Source of the DNA: Arcobacter nitrofigilis DSM 7299
GTDB taxonomy: Bacteria > Campylobacterota > Campylobacteria > Campylobacterales > Arcobacteraceae
Assembly (NCBI RefSeq): GCF_000092245.1
Contig: NC_014166.1
Coordinates: 2,046,001-2,110,000, forward strand
Length of the DNA stretch: 64,000 nucleotides
Reading direction: 5' to 3'
The stretch's first letter is position 1. The number at the start of each line of letters is the position of its first letter. A program made the translations under genes and the position numbers. Shown one piece after another: positions 27,101 to 34,779 of this stretch. The notes below the pieces were generated by a model. The model did not search any database. It was given only the letters and a program-made list of their open reading frames with translations, and was not told the DNA's origin.

Positions 27101-27214
27101 ACTTGGAGCTGCAAAGCTTAGAGTTACACTTCCTAATAAAGCACTTACTACTAAGCTTACTTTCCCACCTTTTAGGATTCTAAAACGGGAACTATAATTT
27201 ACATTTGCTTTCAT
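24137..27214 (-). CDS. Two-partner secretion exoprotein TpsA2 with GLUG and MBG-like domains
   Basis: 1025 residues. The first 300 residues (signal peptide, TPS secretion domain, start of beta helix) differ from TpsA1 at only about 15 positions. A GLUG repeat block (about 500-650) follows, then a region not found in TpsA1: tandem MBG/YDG-type modules (about 690-930) with repeated TYDGT motifs such as NDATRTYDGTTYN and SNTTTYDGTVQN. The C-terminal module of about 95 residues matches TpsA1. The passenger is thus a domain-swapped version of TpsA1 between conserved ends. No cognate tpsB lies beside it, so the TpsB at 13753 is the likely exporter. Confidence 0.92.
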   Translation of the reverse strand: MKANVNYSSRFRILKGGKVSLVVSALLGSVTLSFAAPSGGVVTSGTANISQSGNTTNINQSTQKASINWNKFNIASHETVNFNQPNVNSITLNRVIGNERSIIDGALNANGQVWILNSNGVLFGKNASINTSGLLATTKDISDTNFQKGNYSFTGDSTESVINQGTIKVKNNGYVIFASNEAKNSGTIEAIKGRVQLTGADEYTINLNGNSLIDLSVDKGTLDALVENSGTILADGGEVYLTTHAVDELLRGVVNNTGIIEANSLDGINGHVELYAHGGTANIAGTIKAKGGFVETSGKELSVASTTLVEASKWLLDPTNMTIESTGGTSLTGASVSATAIESNLATTDIELKADNDITVNEDITWGEATKLTLTAGNEIYVNAIIENTNATNGGVYFNAVNRNAAIKFDATTGKVIINNINQLQWITQALNGRYELGSNIDASDTRNWNSDGSGGYYGFKQLGDNSTDNIDTRFTGVFDGKGYVIDGLYINRGGEDYVGLFGYTNGTTISNVGLTNVDITGRDLVGGLVGGEASSTITNSYVTGNVSGDTRVGGLVGVNYASIITNSYAAGDVSGDYYVGGLVGGDDSSTITNSYSIATVTGNGSVGGLVGGIVGFNEYSTIINSYWDIDTTGEINGAGTGNSAGATGIYSSTNTKNAFSKDTYAGFDFTNDWIIYEGHTRPLLRAFMTELTVKANDATRTYDGTTYNGSAGVTYSNPTYDNSLVNGTLSYSGTDLKNAGTATINVDGLYSSQQGYIINYDTGTLTTNKKDITVTGNSNTTTYDGTVQNTSGFTANGLVSGETVAVLDGVTGDSVSGKNAGTYNTNLSGTDENYNITFVDGSLDINKRALTLEAKKDYDGTDDLTDFVSFGNLVGAETLEYTQAKANSSNPIANNFIKEITLQDGENGGLASNYELPSLLAYSANNSVQIGDIPVVKTTIPDLSTIVSTIVNKTVLTNKDIETLLKSGIDIKTILQQLDTNELALIPGIVMKVLNGGINLPYGSKQEFNLENNNNDDNDKKKES

Positions 27215-27223
27215 AATATTGTC

Positions 27224-27267
27224 CTTGTATAAAGAAAAGAGAAATCTCTTCTTTTTTTATATACAAG
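27224..27267 (-). promoter_or_regulatory. Conserved 5'-leader hairpin of tpsA2
   Basis: CTTGTATA pairs perfectly with TATACAAG, and the inner arm AAGAAGAGA pairs with TCTCTTTTC-type sequence. Compared with the tpsA1 leader (CTTGAATAA/TTATTCAAG) both arms have changed so as to keep pairing, evidence for a selected structure. Confidence 0.66.
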
Positions 27268-27268
27268 T

Positions 27269-27300
27269 ATTATATTTAGCTATCGTTATATTCACCGTTA
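27269..27300 (-). promoter_or_regulatory. Operator-promoter of tpsA2
   Basis: Minus strand: TAACG at 27300-27296, TAACG at 27288-27284, TATAAT at 27274-27269, identical in spacing to the tpsA1 promoter and identical in sequence over about 40 bases. It overlaps the last codons of the sensor kinase gene. Confidence 0.72.
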
Positions 27301-29157
27301 CTTTTTTGTATTTTATTTTTAAACCATAAAGAGATATGTGTTCCCTTATCAACTACTACTTGAAGGTTTCCTTCTAGTTGGTCAGTTGCAAGTGATTCTA
27401 CCATCATCTCTCCAAAATTTGCTTTTGTATTAGCACTTTTCCCTCTACCATTGTCTGAAACCTCTAATAAGGTTCCATTATCTACACTATTTAGAGAGAT
27501 TTTTATGATTCCTCCTTTTGAATCAAAAGCATGCTTTACAGCATTTGTAACTAACTCATTTACTATAAGACCACAATAAATAGCTTCTTCGGTATCAAGA
27601 AAAGAGTTTATGTCAAGTTCACATGTGATATTCTCAATTTCAAAGCTATCTTTTATGTTTTGTAAAACTTTTTCAAAATACTCTTTTGCATCAATTTTTA
27701 CAAGATTTTTTTGATTGTAAAGCATCTGGTGTACGATACTCATAGCATGGATTTTTCTCTCTACATCATAAAGTTTTTCTTGGATATGCTTATCATTGTT
27801 ATCATTGAGCTTAAGTGCATATAGTGAAGTGATAAATTGCATGTTGTTTTTAACTCGGTGATGTAGTTCTTTTAGCAGGAGTTCATTTTGTTTTAATTCG
27901 TTGTTTAACTCTTGAGTTCTGATGTTTACAATTTTTTCTAAACGGTTAGATTCATTTTGTTGTTGTATTAAAAGTGATTTAGTTAAATCATTTTTTTTCT
28001 TTTCAAGTGTTTTGATACGATATGCCAATGATATAGCAAATAAAATAACCTCTGCCATAATAAGAGTTTCAAAGGTATAAGTAAATACATACTCTTCAGG
28101 AATTAGTCCCAAAAATTTGAAAAATAGTGATAACCATGCTAAAAGAGCAAAACTCCAACCCAATAAGAAAAATTTTGCTTGAGGGTTTTTCTTATATAAA
28201 GCATAAAAACCAATCCATAAAAAATAGTATGGGGTAACAAACTGAAAAAGAATTACCTGTGGAACAGTAAATATATTAAAGATTTGTAAAACATAATAAA
28301 CAGGTATTATACAAATGATGGTTTTTAAAGATAAGTCAATTTTAGGATAAAGTTTTGTATTTAAGAAATATCGAATAAAAAGAGTCATAGTAAAAGTAAC
28401 AAAAACATTTGCATAAAAAAGATTAAAATATAAACTTTTTTTGACAAATTCAATATCATCCATAGGGAAAAAATAAAATCTTATATTTATAGAAAATTCA
28501 CTTTGTAAAAGGGTAGCAATAAGATATAAAAAATAATACAGATAAACTTTATCTCTTGTAAAAACAAACAAAAAGATATTATATAAAACAAGAGATAATA
28601 TCCCACCAAAAAAGAGTGCCCAAATTACTTGTTTAGCTGTATCTTCTTTACTGAATTCTTTTGGAGTATGAAGTATTGGTTTGAACCAAAGTGAAAGTTT
28701 TTGGTTTTTCACATGAAGATAATAATTTTGTGTACTATTTGGCTCAATAGTTGTAGAAACATTAAGTATAACACTACCATCAAATTTTCCAAGGCTATAA
28801 AATCCAGTGGTTTTTTTTTGATATTATTTTTTGGTTTTTCATTTCATAAAGCTCAATTTCTTCTAAAAAGATATTTTCGAAACTAATTTTTTTTTCTATT
28901 GTTTTTGATGTAGGATTTTTAAGTCGAAATTTTATCCATACACCTTCAGGAGCCAAAATACAATAATCAACAACTTTTTTATTTGTTGTAATAAATTTAT
29001 CATTTTTATTTAAAATAGTGTTTATGGTTTCGTGATTGCCTATATCATGGTATATTTTAGAGTTGGGAAGAAGGTCTATACTATTTGTAGTATTGACAAG
29101 AATAGTTGCTTGTAAATTTATATATAAAAAAACTAATAAAATAATAGGAATACGCAT
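27276..29157 (-). pseudogene. 7TMR-DISM histidine kinase, frameshifted in an A9 tract (phase-variable or pseudogene)
   Basis: Two frames make one kinase. The first (ATG 29157 to 28795) has a signal peptide and a 7TMR-DISM extracellular domain; the second (28712 to 27276) has seven membrane segments, a coiled coil, the HisKA_2-type phosphoacceptor motif LLKELHHRVKNN and an ATPase domain (NELVTNAVKHAF, DNGRG). They are out of register by one base. Removing one A from the nine-A run (28811-28819, T on the plus strand) joins them without any stop into a 626-residue protein: the sequence between then reads TTGFYSLGKFDGSV and continues into the second frame. It is divergent from an OmpR-type regulator at 29248, its likely partner. 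Could be a true phase-variable gene, a slippage-read gene or a sequencing error. Confidence 0.82.
28811..28819. repeat. Nine-base homopolymer (A9 on the coding strand) at the kinase frameshift
   Basis: Nine consecutive T on the plus strand, A on the kinase coding strand. With nine A the kinase terminates 12 codons later; with eight it is full length. The position is in the extracellular domain, about 120 codons from the start. Confidence 0.9.
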
Positions 29158-29209
29158 AAGGCTCTTTTTTTCAAAAGTTTAACATAAAAAAAGTAATGTT
29201 TTTACAATA

Positions 29210-29241
29210 TAACGGTAAATATAACGCAGAAGTGTTAAAAT
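29210..29241 (+). promoter_or_regulatory. Operator-promoter of the response regulator (autoregulation site)
   Basis: Plus strand: TAACG at 29210-29214, TAACG at 29222-29226, -10 box TAAAAT at 29236-29241. The N7 and N9 spacings equal those before tpsA1, tpsA2 and the autotransporter. The predicted start of transcription coincides with the ATG at 29248, so the mRNA may be leaderless. Confidence 0.68.
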
Positions 29242-29247
29242 ACTTAC

Positions 29248-29934
29248 ATGAAAAAAATTAACATACTAATCATAGAAGATACAACTTTAACTGCACAAAA
29301 AATGAAAAGAACATTAGAATGGGCAGGATACCATGTAGTTGCTATTGCAAGTAGAAGCGAAACTGCTTTAGAAGCAATGTTTAAAGAGCATATTGATATT
29401 ATCATCGCAGATATCAATATCAAAGGTGAACTAAATGGTATCGAAACAGCAAAACTTATTCAAAAAAACTTCAATGTTCCAGTTATATTTTTAACATCAT
29501 ACCACGATGATACAACGCTAGCTGAAGCTTCTAGCGTCAACTTTACAGGATATATTGTAAAACCATATTTAGATGCCCATCTTCTTAGAGAAGTAAAACT
29601 AGCTTCTCTTCGTTTTGGACTCAATAATAAAATTGAGGCAATTAAACTTGATAATGATTATATTTATGATATACAAAATAAAGTTTTATTGAAAAATAAT
29701 AAAGAGATAACTCTGACAAAAAAAGAAGAACAATTTTTATATATACTAATACAAAATAAAAACTCTGTAATATCCAATGAATATGTAGATTTAACATTAT
29801 GGCATGACAATGCAACTTATGATGAAAATAGAAGACAATTACTTTTTAGACTAAGAAAAAAAGTACCAGAGTTAGATATTCAAACTATAAAAGGTGTAGG
29901 TTATACTTTAAAGATAAATACCCCTGATATATAG
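29248..29934 (+). CDS. OmpR-type response regulator of the surface-protein island
   Basis: 228 residues. Receiver domain 1-120 with acidic pocket ED at 10-11, phosphoacceptor Asp55 (IIIADINIKGE), Thr83 and Lys105 (YIVKPY). The C-terminal domain (about 135-228) is a winged helix of the OmpR/PhoB type, with LTKKEEQFLYILIQNKNSVI and the recognition-helix region ENRRQLLFRLRKKV, ending TIKGVGYTL. It should bind direct repeats such as TAACG-N7-TAACG and activate from just upstream of -10. The gene is divergent from its likely kinase partner and shares its operator motif with three surface-protein genes. Confidence 0.9.
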   Translation: MKKINILIIEDTTLTAQKMKRTLEWAGYHVVAIASRSETALEAMFKEHIDIIIADINIKGELNGIETAKLIQKNFNVPVIFLTSYHDDTTLAEASSVNFTGYIVKPYLDAHLLREVKLASLRFGLNNKIEAIKLDNDYIYDIQNKVLLKNNKEITLTKKEEQFLYILIQNKNSVISNEYVDLTLWHDNATYDENRRQLLFRLRKKVPELDIQTIKGVGYTLKINTPDI

Positions 29935-29964
29935 TATAAATTTTAGTTATGATAATTATATTAC

Positions 29965-30762
29965 CTAATCTTTAAGTTCCATTATTTTCTCCTGACCAAT
30001 TCTATATAAGGCAAAATCATACTTTATAGGGTCGTTTTTATCAAACTGTTTTAATTTTGTAGTTAGTAAATATGAAGCATATAAATCACAATTTTTCCTA
30101 TTTATAAGTCCAAGTTTATTTGATACATTAAAAGTGTGAGTATCTAGTGGCATTAGTAAATCTTCACTTGATACACCGCTCCATAATCCCATATCTAAAT
30201 TATCTTTTCGTACCATCCATCTAAGATACATAAACCATCTTTTGTATGCTGCATTTCCTACTTGTTTTATATTGTTTTGTTTATCTCTTTTAAAATTTGA
30301 GCCAAGTAGAAATTTGTAGCCTTGGGATGTGTGAGGATTTATTTCATTTATTTTACTTATTATATTATCTATTCCTTCACAGACATTATTATTTATTTTA
30401 TATTTCTCAACAAATAGTTCATTTAGAGTTGTTTGTTTTTTTAGTCTTGATAAGGCTATGAAAAACTCTTGGATATCTTTGTTATTTTGAAATCTATAAT
30501 AGTGTTTTTCAAAACTTTTTCTAATACTTTCTTCATCTTTATTCAAAAGTGAAAAATCCAAACTATCTAAAAACTTTATTATCAAAGATGCTTTTCCATA
30601 GGCAAATAGTGCACAAATAAGTGAGATGTATTCATCATTGTGTCTTTTTGCTATAAATAGTGGGTCTGGTCGCTCTAAAGTCAATTCACACTCATTATTT
30701 CTGTTGTCAACTTCTATATCTAATAGGTTTTTGAGTTCTATATCTTTTTTGTTCATAGGCAT
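29965..30762 (-). CDS. TIGR02757 family protein (DUF2400)
   Basis: 265 residues (or 263 from the next ATG). Matches the TIGR02757 family: ERPDPLFIAKRHNDEYISLICALFAYGK near the N-terminus, then a helical middle and RWFMYLRWMVRKDNLDMGLW with PLDTHTFNVSNKLG in the C-terminal half, an arrangement reminiscent of the helix-hairpin-helix DNA glycosylase fold. Cytoplasmic; biological role unknown. It converges on the response regulator gene and is divergent from the SDR gene. Confidence 0.88.
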   Translation of the reverse strand: MPMNKKDIELKNLLDIEVDNRNNECELTLERPDPLFIAKRHNDEYISLICALFAYGKASLIIKFLDSLDFSLLNKDEESIRKSFEKHYYRFQNNKDIQEFFIALSRLKKQTTLNELFVEKYKINNNVCEGIDNIISKINEINPHTSQGYKFLLGSNFKRDKQNNIKQVGNAAYKRWFMYLRWMVRKDNLDMGLWSGVSSEDLLMPLDTHTFNVSNKLGLINRKNCDLYASYLLTTKLKQFDKNDPIKYDFALYRIGQEKIMELKD

Positions 30763-30821
30763 CTTTGGAAGTAAAATCTTTTTCGATATAATAGCATCTT
30801 AGAAAAAATATTAGGTTAAAA

Positions 30822-31643
30822 ATGGCAAATATATTAATAACAGGCTGTTCTTCTGGAATAGGATTAGAAACAGCAAAACTTTTAAAAAACAATGGATATA
30901 AAGTATATGCAACTGCACGAAAAAAAGAAGATGTGCTTATGTTGCAAGAGTTAGACTTCATCGCTTACAAATTAGATGTCACAAACCAAGCAGAAATAGC
31001 AGAGGTTTTAGAAAAAATCTTAAAACTAGACAAAAACTTAGATGCAGTTTTTAATAATGCAGGATATGGACAACCAGGAGCTCTTGAAGATGTATCAACG
31101 GAGGTTTTAAAAGAACAATTTGAAACTAACTTTTTTGGACTACATGAAGTCACCCTTCAAGTTATGAGAATATTTAGAAATCAAGGATATGGTAAGATTA
31201 TTCAACATAGTTCAGTTTTGGGAATTATCTCTTTAAAATTTAGGGGTGCTTATAATGCAAGTAAATATGCAATAGAGGGTATTGCAGATACCTTAAGACA
31301 AGAAGTTATAAATGATAATATTTTTGTAAGTACTATAAATACAGGTCCAGTAACTAGTAAATTTAGAGAGAATTCACTCAAAAAGTTTAATGAACATATC
31401 AATATAAAAGATAGTTTTCATAGAAAAACTTATGAAAAAGAGTTAAAAACTAGACTAGAGAACAAGGATGATGGAGGTTTATTTAACTTACCACCTTCAA
31501 GTGTGGCAAAGGTTGTTTTAAAAATCATGAAAAGTAAAAATCCAAAACCTAGATATTATGTTACAAAAGCAACTTATATTCTAGGTTTTGCAAAAAGAAT
31601 ACTTAGTACTAAATTATTAGATAAGCTATTAAATAAAATTTAA
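30822..31643 (+). CDS. Short-chain dehydrogenase/reductase
   Basis: 273 residues. Rossmann motif ITGCSSGIGLETAK at the N-terminus, NNAGYG around residue 90, and the catalytic YNASK around residue 145, with a Ser (QHSSVLG) at the expected distance before it. Classical SDR using NAD(P)H; the C-terminal stretch (KATYILGFAKRIL) may associate with membrane. Substrate cannot be told from sequence. A single gene with a strong terminator after it. Confidence 0.9.
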   Translation: MANILITGCSSGIGLETAKLLKNNGYKVYATARKKEDVLMLQELDFIAYKLDVTNQAEIAEVLEKILKLDKNLDAVFNNAGYGQPGALEDVSTEVLKEQFETNFFGLHEVTLQVMRIFRNQGYGKIIQHSSVLGIISLKFRGAYNASKYAIEGIADTLRQEVINDNIFVSTINTGPVTSKFRENSLKKFNEHINIKDSFHRKTYEKELKTRLENKDDGGLFNLPPSSVAKVVLKIMKSKNPKPRYYVTKATYILGFAKRILSTKLLDKLLNKI

Positions 31644-31668
31644 AAGAGAAGTGATACTTCTCTTTTTT
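31642..31668. terminator. Bidirectional terminator between SDR and nhaC-type genes
   Basis: AAAAGAGAAGT and ACTTCTCTTTT form a perfect 11-bp stem with a GAT loop, flanked by A and T runs on both sides, so it can stop both convergent transcripts. Confidence 0.88.
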
Positions 31669-33382
31669 ATACCTCTTTAGTCAAATATGGTTTCCCATAA
31701 AATCTAACTGTCAAGGCTAAGACTACTAAAGCTATAGGAATCAAATAAGAAACTGAGATTCCAAGAGCTGCTGGGATATATCCAAATACTACAGAAATAA
31801 CACCCACAAATACAGCATATGGTAATTGAGTAGAGATATGGTCCATATGATCACAACTTGAACCCATAGATGAAAGAATAGAAGTATCAGAAATAGGAGA
31901 ACAATGATCTCCAAAAATAGCACCTGTCAAAACAGCACCAATATTTAAAATAATATACTCATTTAAAGCATTAGTATCTAGTCCATAATTTATTCCAATG
32001 GCATTTGCTAAAGGAATAGTAAGTGGCATCAAAATCCCCATTGTCCCATAAGAAGTACCTGTAGAAAAAGAGATTAAAGAACCAAAAATAAAAATTACAG
32101 ATGGCAAAATAAATTGAGGCATATCATGTGATAAGATTGATACTAAATAAATAGAAGTACCTAACTCTTTTATAACAGCAGAAATTGACCAAGCTAATAT
32201 CAAAATAACAGCAGTAATTACAAGTGCTTTTACTCCATGAACCCAAGTTTCTAAAGCTTCATTTAAATCAAATATTTTTTGCTGCATTCCCATTGCTATA
32301 GCTACAATTGAAGCAAATAATGCAGCTTCAAATAATACAATAGAAGCATCAGCTCCACCAAAACAATCTCGAATAGAAGCAAATGAATAAGGATCTGCTT
32401 GTACTGCTTTTAAGGCCTCACCTTCTAGGGAATGTAAACCATTAAAATAAAATCCTAAAAATGAAACTATGATTAAAACTGAAATTGGAATAATCGCATT
32501 CCAAATAGAATATTCCACATTTTTTTTAGGAGCCATAGTTGAAGATTCTTGATTTAAATGTTCTTCTTCATGTCTAATATGTCTTGATACTTTTCCTGTA
32601 GTTGAAGCTCTAAGAGCTGCTTTATGCATAGGTCCAAATTCTCTTAAAAAGTATGCTGTAAAAAATACAAATGCCAACATAAAAATATTGTAAAATCTAT
32701 AGGCAATCGTATCCACAAAGATTGCATAAGCATTTATATCAACCTGTCCTATTGTTGCATAAGCATCTTTTATCAAAGAAATTTCATAACCAATCCAAGT
32801 AGAAATAAGAGCAATACCAGCTATTGGTGCAGCTGTTGCATCTATAATAAAAGCTAATTTTTCCCTTGCTATTTTTAATCTATCTGTAACTGGTCTCATA
32901 ATAGGACCAATAATTAGTGAGTTTGCATAATCATCAAAAAAGATAAAAAATCCCATCACCCAAGTGTAAATTTGTGCACTTGCAGGAGTTTTTGCCTTTT
33001 TTGCAAGAGCTTTTGCTATAGCTCTTGGTCCACCCATTTTAGTAATAACTGCAATCAAACCACCGATAGTTAGAACTTGTAAAATAATACCTGCATTCCA
33101 TGAATCTGCCATTGAACCAATCATTTTACTAACCATATCCATAAAACCGCCAACAAAAGCAGCAAAAATATCACCATTTATAATATTTACTAAAAATGTT
33201 CCACTAAATATTCCTATAAATAAAGAAAATATTACATTTCTAGTTATAAAAGCTAATAAAATAGCAACAACTGGTGGTATTAAAGTCCAAGCTCCAAAAA
33301 GCTCGGCATTTGCCTTATTATCTGCAAGCAGTATAATTGGCAAAAATGTTAAAAATAATATACTATTTTTTAATTTATTCAA
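31667..33382 (-). CDS. Na+/H+ antiporter, NhaC family
   Basis: 571 residues with a signal-like first helix and about 12 membrane segments. Conserved stretches of the NhaC superfamily include FFDDYANSLIIGPIMRPVTD around residue 150, IAGIALISTWIGYEI, FSTGTSYGTMGILMPL and GAIFGDHCSPISDTSILSS near residue 500, which hold the charged and polar residues expected at the transport site. It would extrude Na+ in exchange for protons. It is the second sodium antiporter in the window beside NhaD. Some members of the superfamily exchange organic acids or amino acids instead. Confidence 0.88.
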   Translation of the reverse strand: MNKLKNSILFLTFLPIILLADNKANAELFGAWTLIPPVVAILLAFITRNVIFSLFIGIFSGTFLVNIINGDIFAAFVGGFMDMVSKMIGSMADSWNAGIILQVLTIGGLIAVITKMGGPRAIAKALAKKAKTPASAQIYTWVMGFFIFFDDYANSLIIGPIMRPVTDRLKIAREKLAFIIDATAAPIAGIALISTWIGYEISLIKDAYATIGQVDINAYAIFVDTIAYRFYNIFMLAFVFFTAYFLREFGPMHKAALRASTTGKVSRHIRHEEEHLNQESSTMAPKKNVEYSIWNAIIPISVLIIVSFLGFYFNGLHSLEGEALKAVQADPYSFASIRDCFGGADASIVLFEAALFASIVAIAMGMQQKIFDLNEALETWVHGVKALVITAVILILAWSISAVIKELGTSIYLVSILSHDMPQFILPSVIFIFGSLISFSTGTSYGTMGILMPLTIPLANAIGINYGLDTNALNEYIILNIGAVLTGAIFGDHCSPISDTSILSSMGSSCDHMDHISTQLPYAVFVGVISVVFGYIPAALGISVSYLIPIALVVLALTVRFYGKPYLTKEV

Positions 33383-33422
33383 ATTTTTCTCCGTATTAAA
33401 TTTTATTTTTGATAGTTCTATT

Positions 33423-33962
33423 TTAAGAATAAAGATGTTCTAAAAGTATTTTAAGTCCAATGCAAATCAAGACAATACCTCCTAGTTTTTCAGCCTTGTC
33501 TTCTAAAAAGCTTCCACCTTTTGAACCCATATAAACACCTACAAAGCTAAACAAAAATGTTACAATTCCAATGATAAACATAGATAAGTAAGGATTAATG
33601 TCCAACAAATTTAAAGTAAATCCAGCAGCCATAGCATCAATACTTGTAGCAATAGCTAAGATAAATAAGACTTTATTTGAAATAATACTTATTTCATCTT
33701 CAGTATTTTCACCAAAACTTTCATAAAGCATTTTTCCACCAATTAAACTTAAAAGCAAAAATGCAATCCAATGGTCAAAGGATTCTATTAAAGTACCTAC
33801 TCCTAAACTGGCCAAATGTCCAAATAAAGGCATCAAGGCTTGAAAAAATCCAAAAAACAATGCAGCTTTAAAAGCTAATACTTTGTCAAACTCTTTTCTT
33901 TTTACTCCAAGTCCTATAGAAACAGCAAATGCATCCATAGCCAAGGCAAATGCCAAAAGCAA
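33423..33962 (-). CDS. mntP: Manganese efflux pump MntP
   Basis: At least 179 residues, six membrane helices in two related halves with AMDAFAVSIGLG and SIDAMAAGFTL, the paired Asp-containing motifs of the MntP family. It exports Mn2+. The start is unusual: in frame only TTG (33962) is a standard start, but it lies 18 bases from the nearest AGGA; five more codons upstream (ATT ATA GCA GAA GTT) encode residues that match the usual family N-terminus and place an ATA or ATT start near the ribosome-binding site. The frame is closed upstream by the stop of the permease gene, so translation may be coupled to it. Confidence 0.9.
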   Translation of the reverse strand: MLLAFALAMDAFAVSIGLGVKRKEFDKVLAFKAALFFGFFQALMPLFGHLASLGVGTLIESFDHWIAFLLLSLIGGKMLYESFGENTEDEISIISNKVLFILAIATSIDAMAAGFTLNLLDINPYLSMFIIGIVTFLFSFVGVYMGSKGGSFLEDKAEKLGGIVLICIGLKILLEHLYS

Positions 33963-33977
33963 AACTTCTGCTATAAT

Positions 33978-34778
33978 TTATCCTTTTTGTATCTCTTTTG
34001 TATTTATTTTACTTTGTAAGAAATCACTTATTTGCATCAAACAAAAAGTAACTATAAATATCATCAAACCAGGGAAAAAACTTACCCACCAAGCAATATC
34101 AAGTACAGCTTTACCATCACTTAACAAACTTCCCCATGACATTTCAGGGGAATTGACTCCAAGCCCTAAAAAAGACAATCCAGACTCAGCCAAAATAGCT
34201 CCACCTACTCCAAAAGTAAAAGAGATAAGAAATATAGGTGCTAAAAGTGGGGTAAAATACTTGAATATGATTTTAAGACTACTTACATTTGCTAACTTTA
34301 AAACTTTTATATATGGTTTAGTAGCAATAGCAAAACTTTCACTTCTTATCATTCTTGCCATTCCCATCCAACCAGTTATAGAAATCACTATTATCAAAAT
34401 AATTGATGAAGCTTGGATATAAGAGACTAAAGCAAGTAATAAGAAAAATGTAGGAAAAGTCAAAAATAAATCAATGATTATGGTAATAGTCTTATCAACT
34501 TTACCCTTTAAATATCCAGCATTTATACCAATAAAAAGACCTAAAAGAGAAGAGATAGCAGCACTTAAAAATCCGATAATCAAAGAAGTTTGACCACCAT
34601 TTAAGATTCTCGCAAATATATCTCTTCCTAATCTGTCTGTTCCCATTATATGGGATAAACTAGGTGCTTGTAATATTTTGTCTGGATTTAATTCATAAGC
34701 AGATACAGTATAAAAAAGTGGCATAAAAAAGATAATAGCTACAAAAAAAGCTAAAATATAAAATGCCACTTTATTCAT
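33978..34778 (-). CDS. Peptide/nickel-type ABC transporter permease (DppC/OppC family)
   Basis: 266 residues with six hydrophobic segments. The N-terminal motif HIMGTDRLGRDIFARILNG is diagnostic of DppC/OppC permeases, and the cytoplasmic EAA-like loop is seen as ILAESGLSFLGLGV. Imports oligopeptides, nickel or similar solutes with a partner permease, ATPases and binding protein, none of which are adjacent. The gene starts one base after the rsmD stop and ends next to mntP, so the three are probably one transcript despite different functions. Confidence 0.9.
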   Translation of the reverse strand: MNKVAFYILAFFVAIIFFMPLFYTVSAYELNPDKILQAPSLSHIMGTDRLGRDIFARILNGGQTSLIIGFLSAAISSLLGLFIGINAGYLKGKVDKTITIIIDLFLTFPTFFLLLALVSYIQASSIILIIVISITGWMGMARMIRSESFAIATKPYIKVLKLANVSSLKIIFKYFTPLLAPIFLISFTFGVGGAILAESGLSFLGLGVNSPEMSWGSLLSDGKAVLDIAWWVSFFPGLMIFIVTFCLMQISDFLQSKINTKEIQKG

Positions 34779-34779
34779 A

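Noticed and set aside
27276-29157. Two separate genes: a short exported protein and a kinase lacking its sensor domain.
   Set aside because: The intervening sequence is a clean continuation of the same domain in a third register, and one base in the A9 tract restores the full kinase.
33883-34422. A 179-codon plus-strand frame opposite mntP and the permease.
   Set aside because: Both strands cannot be coding here; the minus-strand genes have clear family motifs.
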